A DNA stretch of 64,000 nt, taken from Chrysomallon squamiferum (Eukaryota > Mollusca > Gastropoda > Neomphalida > Peltospiridae). A program made the position numbers and the translations under genes. Below the pieces are notes generated by a model. The model was not told the origin of the DNA, ran no database searches, and saw nothing but the letters and a program-made list of their open reading frames with translations. The stretch lies in NCBI GenBank assembly GCA_012295275.1, contig CM022667.1, positions 18,819,245 to 18,883,244 of the forward strand, read 5' to 3'. Below, one piece after another: positions 55,964 through 64,000 of the stretch (positions are counted from its first letter, which is position 1; every line of letters begins with the position of its first letter).

Positions 55964-57443
55964 CCTGTTGTTGTCATTACCATTATTGTCATCATCATCA
56001 TCATCAATGGTATTTCTCAAAATCACGTTGTTCAATTTCACACCGTAATATTTCTGGTTTTGCTGAGTATATTGATTCTGTTTTTGTTCTTTTGTTTCTA
56101 TGTCGTTGTTTTCTTCAGAAAGATGTGGGAGTAAAAGTCGCGTTTGGTTCAAATTAGGATATCAACCTCTATATTGATTCTGAAAGTACATGTGGTTTCT
56201 CCCCCAAAAATTAGTTTTTAGAAGTTTATGAGTTTCAATTTTAAAAGTGTATGGAATTTGAGCGAAATAAATTAACCCGTCTTCTTTTTTTATATTTTTT
56301 TTTATTTCAATATGGTTCATATTCATGAAACAGCCGAACTAAATTATCGGATTGAACTATTATATTTGCTCTGCATTTTGGATTTTAACACAGAAATATT
56401 ATTATACAATTATCGTTCATTTAAAAATAAATAATTACAATCCAAAATTCATTTACACTATATATTTTACAGTGTCTGTTTAGATCTAAAATAATAATCA
56501 TAGTAATAGAAACGCTGAATAACATACTTCAGTGATATAGTATATATCTATCTCACTGATAAGCTGTATTACCTATATAAAATAGGTTTATATTTCATGC
56601 CTCTGGATTACAGACCATACTTCAGTGTACAACATATAGAATAAGATACTTGGTTTTTAATTTTTCTTTAATGAATTATTAGTATTAACAAATAATTAAC
56701 ATTTTCGTTCTTATTACAGATTTCATTAAAGTTCTTTTTTTAATTAATTTATTTTTGTATTTTAGTTTTGTATGAAAAAGAACAAATAAATAGATACTGA
56801 GATCAGCCCCCACATCAAAAACGAATTGGTTTCACGTAAGATAAGAGTCCGGGCTTCTTAAAATGAGTTCTGTACAAGCTCTCACTGATTATGCGCCTAG
56901 TTTAAGATAAATAAACCATAGATATTCAGAGTTTACAGATTCAAGATTTAAAATTCCAAATTCCATTTCCACGGCCTTTTGTCACCTTTTTTCTGAGAAC
57001 ACAACCATCAAATTTGATAAAATAAACATAAAACAAAAACATAAAACATAAACATTAGGTTTTTAAAAGTTTATTTTGTTCCTGTTTCAATTTACTTTTT
57101 GAGACTTATCCTTTATCAACAAAAAAAACAAAACAATAAACAACAACAAAAAATAAAATACAACAGCTGTTAAAATTTCTGACGAAATTAACAATATTGT
57201 AGTTTAAAAATTGTGTGTTATAACTGACCCAGCGGGTCTCTGAGAGATGTATGCACATACAGCAAATGCATTCCATCCAACTGTTTTTATGTCAATGTGC
57301 TTGACACATCCAGCAGCGTCGTAATATATTCTTTTTTATAGGATATTTCTGTGACAATCTTTTTTTTTTTTTTTTAAATGTTTATATCAAATGTTTGTAG
57401 CTTCGAAATAAATTAAAATAAAGTGATAAAACTTGGTAATAGG
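55962..57443 (+). repeat. Direct duplicate, right part, with the empty hAT site
   Basis: Collinear with 42740-44463. At its end, TTCGAAATAAATTAAAATAA is followed by GGTAATAGGTTAGTTGTATA and CCCAGTCGCTTTGGG, which are the left and right flanks of the hAT element joined without it. No gene is seen. Confidence 0.88.
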
Positions 57444-58500
57444 TTAGTTGTATATGCCCAGTCGCTTTGGGTAAGTAAATCAGAACAGTTTGTTATATCG
57501 CACGCCGCTATGTATACTGCACGTGCAAACGGATGTATTGAAATCGTATTTTGATGCGTGACACACCATGATGCAGAAACAAAAGGAAGCTTTTATCCTG
57601 TTTATAACGGGTCGCCGTCCAGGCTTAACGCAAAATCAACGTCATGAAGAAATAGGACGGCTTCACGCCGGTCAACGCGTACACGGCGTCACTAAGTACC
57701 TTCCTATTGCTGTCAGTACCATATGACGACTCCAACAACGAGTACACCAAATTGGGAAAGTTCGAGATCGACCACGTTCTGGTAGACCACGATTAACTAC
57801 TCCAAGGGAACATAGTGACGTCATCTCGACGTCTCAGGTTCGAAAGTGCTCTACTTTAGCACGTACGTTACAGCAAACCACAGCACTAGAATTCATGCTC
57901 AAACTTTCCGCAATCGTCTCCATGCTGCTGGTTTACAAGCACGTCGCCCTGTCGTAGCTGTTCCCCTGACAGCGCGTCACGTTCAGGAACGTCTGAGATA
58001 GGCCACAATACATCAACACTTGCGATGCAAACAATGGGATCTGTCATTCCATTCAGCATCCTGGCTTTCTCTTTCAACATGACATCGATAGACCACCACT
58101 CATCTTCTTGAGTGGAACTACATTGAACTGGACCCCAAAGACCCCGACTTATTCCCAGTTGAATATCATGGCACCTACTGGGCCGTAGGGTAAGCGAAAA
58201 CCATCCTCATATCTTTAATGTCCATGACCTATAAATTGCTCTGAACCGGGAATGGAACCCAATTACTGTTCCTGTGATTAACGCTATGATCAGAAGCATG
58301 AGACGACGATGTAATGCTGTCATCAATGCGCTGGTGTACACACACATTATTGAGTGTCTCTCAACACTTTATTAGAAGTACCCCTCTCTTTCATCAGCTC
58401 ACATTAAAGCAAAGACGCTGACACCGTGACGACGTGTTACTACTGCTGGCCACATTCAGAAATGCTCTATCAATGAAATAACGTGTACAAATAAAATCAA
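57444..58500 (+). pseudogene. Tc1-like transposase fossil, right duplicate
   Basis: The more complete copy. With frame corrections it reads G-R-R-P-G-L-T-Q-N-Q-R-H-E-E-I-G-R-L near 57610, RPRSGRPRLTTPR near 57775, and H-A-A-G-L-Q-A-R-R-P-V-V near 57930. The C-terminal part lies near 58215-58340: V-H-D-L, then L-N-R-E-W-N-P-I-T-V-P and IRSMRRRCNAVINAL. The catalytic core between is truncated, and stops and frameshifts are frequent. It shares the same placement and several faults with the left duplicate at 47.4-48.0 kb. Confidence 0.85.
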
Positions 58501-58606
58501 TATCCAATCAGGCTGTCTGTATTTCGTATCTTGTATGTAATTGCACAGTATATACATCACCCCAGATCGTATATGCTTAGCGTTTTGAATAAAATACATA
58601 AAGTTG

Positions 58607-60098
<1,492 letters not shown>

Positions 60099-61225
60099 GC
60101 AAATTCATGAATACTTTTCTGCAGTTTTAATATAGAAGATGACATCCAAAACCCAGATTCCTTTGATGGGAAAGCTTCTCATTTTTATCTGTTAACTTAA
60201 TTATTAACAACTGCCTATTCACTTTAATAAAATAAATTAAATTCTACGAAACTTAGCTCTATAATTTGTATCAAACATTAGAAAAATTTAAAATACAAAA
60301 CCTTTAGATAGAAATTTAACTTTAAAACAACAAAATGTGGTATTAAGCCCAAGGACATGAAGACTTTCTGTATAACTTTTGTAATCTCCCAAAGATTTCA
60401 ATTTTTGGGGACTTTATTTATGAACATTCGACACTATCTGATAATCAACAAATATAAAAAAAAGAAAAAAAGTCGACGTCATCTTTATTCTTTTGATATC
60501 AACTTGCAAAGACATTACAACAAAGTGCTTTCTTCTGGATCATCTATTAAGCAAAACTGTGCATAGTCAAGTATTCCATTTGACTGCCTTTCTGTCTGTA
60601 TGGCTTGTTTGATACATGACTATTGGAACGTGTGACTATACGACATAAAGCTGTATATTCTCAGAAATCAATGTGATTTTGTATATAGTTCGAAACCTGT
60701 GTGTTACTCTCTATTATTCTGTATTTTAAACTAGCAGAAACAGATAAAATAAGATCAACATATCGTGATATGACTGATATGAAATAATTTACGAATTTGT
60801 ATCTGAATAATTTTCGTTGTAATTTTTACTTCGTAATGTACGGAGAAACTGTCATTCCTTTCAGTCATTTGGCAACTTAAACACTGAGTTACTCGTATAG
60901 TTTTAAACGAATATTTACGTATTATATATAAAAGTGACACTTTTTATGAGATCCAGAGGTATGCATTATTTTTAAACATGTTGCGAACATCCATAAATTT
61001 CAATCATTAATTTATTCATAGCATTAATTAGCTAAAACGTATCTAACTTCTTATTTATACCTCAAAGGTTCTACAGATATCAAACGAGTATAATAAAAGG
61101 TTTAGAGTAAAATACTTCACAGATCCTGTTTGAATGTATGAAAATACATCAACCATCTCACACAAAAATCATTTGGCACTGCATTTCCAGGTATTATCTG
61201 GAGCCAAAGCACCTTGTGAAGAAAT

Positions 61226-61807
61226 ATGAGTTCTACATGGAACCTTCATGGATTTAAAATGCTTATGAAGGATAAACCACCTATTGATATCTTAAATCTC
61301 GTGGACTTTTTTCAAACAATAAACACTTGGATAACACAAAAAAAACGTGCAATATTTTTGCAAATTATTGTGAATTCATGTGGATTTCACATGAAACACA
61401 CACGAGTTTTCGGCATATTAGTTGACGTGTTTTCTACTAGTCAGTGTCGTAAGGGATTTTGTTATGTTAGAAACTATGAATCAATCCTTTCAAAAACAAC
61501 CAACATTTTTATTATCTCAAAAAGCTCTACTGAAATGTCGACACTTGAAAACCAACAAAGATTACAACTTGTTCCTAATTATCTTTTTACAGTTTATTTA
61601 ATCGTCTCTGTTAATATAAAGACACACATATATAATATACAGCGACCTTCATTTCCATTATTAAAATGTTCATTGATTATTTTGTCAGTAATACAAAAAA
61701 GTAAAATTGCATATAATGCAATTTTACTAAAATTAATGTTGTTTGTCATCAGGGATTTGATAATATTCTCGTTAATAGAACACCAGACACATTTTCTCAA
61801 ATCGTGA
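61226..61807 (+). other. 193-codon open frame upstream of lectin paralogue 2
   Basis: The longest version of the open frame seen upstream of the lectin units. The central 105 codons align with 51076-51411 and 41100-41435. The last 70 codons are open only in this copy. It ends about 140 bases before the lectin start codon. No domain, signal peptide or coding bias is evident, so it may be accidental. Confidence 0.3.
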
Positions 61808-61945
61808 GTTCTGTATTCGAATTTGCTTCTCCTGGAAAGATAATCAATAATCAATATTCAGTCCGAACCAAATACAGATACTCACTGCGTAGTACAAATT
61901 ATTACACCGGACAGTTTGGTTGAAATTCTTTCAAACTTGCGAGAG

Positions 61946-62363
61946 ATGGATTATTCACCATTTATTTTGCTGGTAGCGTTTGTAATCTGTTGTCATGGTA
62001 ACGAGAGGTAGGTAATATCTGTTTTTATATATTCTTAACTATATCTGAATATAAACTCTTTGATATTGCAAGAAGAGAAATCAGTTCTTATAAAATTAAA
62101 TCAAACGAAATAAAAATTTAATTTTATTATAAATTTCTTTTATTTATAGTAGAGTGGTGGTTATGGTAGGTAAAATTTAAAAAATTATTCTGAGATGGTG
62201 ATAATGTAACCAAACTAATCTATCTTTACTAATTCAAATAACATAATATTTCTTTTTCTTCTTCTTCTTCTTCTTCTTCTTCTTATGGTAGGTGAAAACA
62301 AACAAATTATCCGAGATAGTTATAATGTAACCAAACTAATCTATCTTTCCTAATTCAAATAAC

Positions 62364-62431
<68 letters not shown>

Positions 62432-62748
62432 CACAGGTGCAACAAGAAAATGATGTGGATTAAAAATCCTAATTTTGAAAATCTTCAGATAAACCAGGCT
62501 CTCATATCTTCTGCTGAAAGAATTACATCGCAAGGCCATTGTGGGAGACGATGCGCAGATAATTCTTCATGTATTTGGTTTTCGTACAACGTGTATGGAA
62601 TTTGTCGTCTGCATTATTTGAGATTTATGAATTCAGCAAGCTTTTCAGCTTCACCTGGCTGGACGCACTTTTACCTGAGTGCAGGTAGAAAATTACAGAC
62701 ACACGCACACATACACATATATATTAAAACAAATACTTTAAATTAGTT

Positions 62749-62789
<41 letters not shown>

Positions 62790-63626
62790 CAGTAACAATA
62801 ATTTTAAAATATTAAAAATTTTAATATTTATATATTTCTTGGAATGTAAAGAAATTTCTGATCCTATCCTTGTAACAAAAATGAGTCCTTTATTATATAA
62901 CTTTAATATAAGTATGATTCTTAATTCTCAAAACGAATTATAATTTTATAATCTGTTGGAAATTATTATCCTTTCCTGGCAGGTTCCTGTCCAGTGGAAG
63001 ATGGGTTTGTTTATCTGGACAAACTGAATCTCTGTTTCAAAGTAGTCAGCGATCAGAAAACTTTTACTGAAGCACGTCTCGCCTGCAGTCAGATCGGTTC
63101 AAGACTGATTGTACTGGACACAGAAGAGAAAAACACAGCTGTTGGTGACTACATCCAAGCAAACATAGGTAGGAACATAAATATTGAAAAGTAACTACTA
63201 CTAATACTACTAATCCACAACTATTTCATTTACTTGTCAATAAAATCTTCTATAATAAATACGGTATTTTTTTACCAGTTGTAACTAAATACATTTTCAA
63301 TTCATTGTTATTATTATTGTTATTGTTGTTGTTGTTGTTGTTGTTGTCTTTCTCGCTGATTTTATTGTCATTGCTATTTTTTTTTTTTCTGTTATTGTTA
63401 TTCAGCCACAGGTGAAAATATATACATCGGACTGACTGATGCTGTTACAGAAGACGTGTATGTTTGGGAGAACGGAGTTCAAGCAGTGTTTTTCAATTGG
63501 GGAACCAATGAACCACATGATAATCTTTTTGACGAGGACTGTGTTATGTTACGTTTTCCTTTAAACACATGGCATGATTTCTTGTGCTCTAAAAAAGAAA
63601 ATTACATTTGTGAGAAACCAATGTGA
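61946..63626 (+). CDS. Secreted PAN/apple-like plus C-type lectin protein, paralogue 2
   Basis: Exons 61946-62007, 62437-62684, 62983-63168 and 63406-63626 have exactly the lengths and phases of paralogue 1 and again give 238 residues with a TGA stop. Signal peptide MDYSPFILLVAFVICCHG; PAN-like exon with GHCGRRC...SCIWFSYNVYGICRLHY; lectin domain with ARLACSQIGSRLIVLD, YIGLTD, W-G-T-N-E-P-H-D-N-L-F, DEDCVML, WHDFLC and YICEKPM. As in paralogue 1, EPH and WHD stand where EPN and WND are usual. It differs from paralogue 1 mainly in the first half of exon 2 and in the lectin loop around EPH. The candidate poly(A) signal is AATAAA at 63785-63790. The role as a recognition lectin is inferred. Confidence 0.9.
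62366..62431. repeat. (ATT)n tract touching the acceptor of lectin exon 2
   Basis: About 66 bases of ATT repeats end in ATCACAG, the exon 2 acceptor. A (TTC)n run stands at 62250-62285. The tract is shorter than its counterpart in paralogue 1 (52118-52204). Confidence 0.95.
62750..62782. repeat. (AC)n microsatellite in lectin intron 2
   Basis: An AC run of about 30 bases in intron 2. In paralogue 1 the same place (52525-52541) has only about 16 bases, so the repeat has changed length since the duplication. Confidence 0.93.
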
Positions 63627-64000
63627 TTTTTTCTATTATTGGATCCTAATTTGATACTGTTACAATGAAACTAACAAATCAGTTAATTTTTTTTTTTTAA
63701 TTCTTTAATGAATCAGTAATTTATAAATTCTGTCGTCAATCATGATTATTATGATGATTCTGATGTTATGATGTGGTTGATTAAAATAAAATAGCTGTCT
63801 AAAACAGAGTTACTCATTCCTTCATCAAAATGTTTCGTCGTCAAGAGCATTTCATGAATTAAAAATTCACAGCAGGTGTAGTTGTATTTCAAAAGTTACA
63901 ATTAATTAATTAAGTTTTCAGAAAAACGTAAGTAAATTACTTGAAACGTTGTCTGTTAACTCCGATTACATTAAACGTAACCAGGTTGTATGTAGGGATT

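Overview
This is a eukaryotic, animal nuclear window. It has spliced genes with GT..AG introns, an AT-rich background, very long (GA)n/(CT)n, (AAT)n and (ATT)n microsatellites, and several families of decayed animal DNA transposons. The organism is probably a mollusc, possibly a cephalopod. That is an inference from repeat style and protein flavour, not something the sequence proves. The 200 N at 36466-36465+200 mark an assembly gap that is probably of arbitrary size.

Layout. (1) 1-1200 holds fragments of a terminal-inverted-repeat (TIR) element and an imperfect AGT/AAT-rich tract. (2) 3034-7092 holds the last eight recognisable exons of CNOT10 (CCR4-NOT subunit 10) on the + strand; earlier exons lie to the left, outside the window. 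(3) 7.9-17.6 kb is a graveyard of transposons: the TIR element with a 273-codon open frame, a shrunken Ty3/gypsy remnant, a ZBED/GTF2IRD2-like hAT fragment and a Tigger/pogo-like fragment. (4) 17712-36465 is a tandem satellite array of roughly 111 monomers of 169 bp. It has two families that switch abruptly near 31050, shows higher-order repeats, and runs into the gap. (5) 36666-64000 is a locus built from inverted and direct segmental duplications. It carries two intact four-exon genes for secreted PAN/apple-like plus C-type lectin proteins (51693-53376 and 61946-63626, + strand), one decayed paralogue on the - strand (39303-40818), and two gene-less remnants of the same unit. The duplicated flanks also carry a Tc1-like transposase fossil and long microsatellites. 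A 2.8 kb hAT transposon (44464-47276) sits in one duplicate only; the matching site in the other duplicate, near 57443, is empty.

Working together. CNOT10 is a conserved housekeeping gene and looks unrelated to the rest. The lectin cluster is the most interesting part. The two intact paralogues have identical exon lengths and very similar introns, yet by eye about 44 codons differ by replacement and only about 8 silently. The replacements concentrate in the N-terminal half of the PAN-like exon and in the C-type lectin ligand loop. That looks like recent duplication followed by diversifying selection, as expected for recognition or immune lectins. The satellite array, with nucleosome-sized monomers and higher-order structure, is a centromere or heterochromatin candidate lying next to this cluster, though the gap leaves the true distance open.
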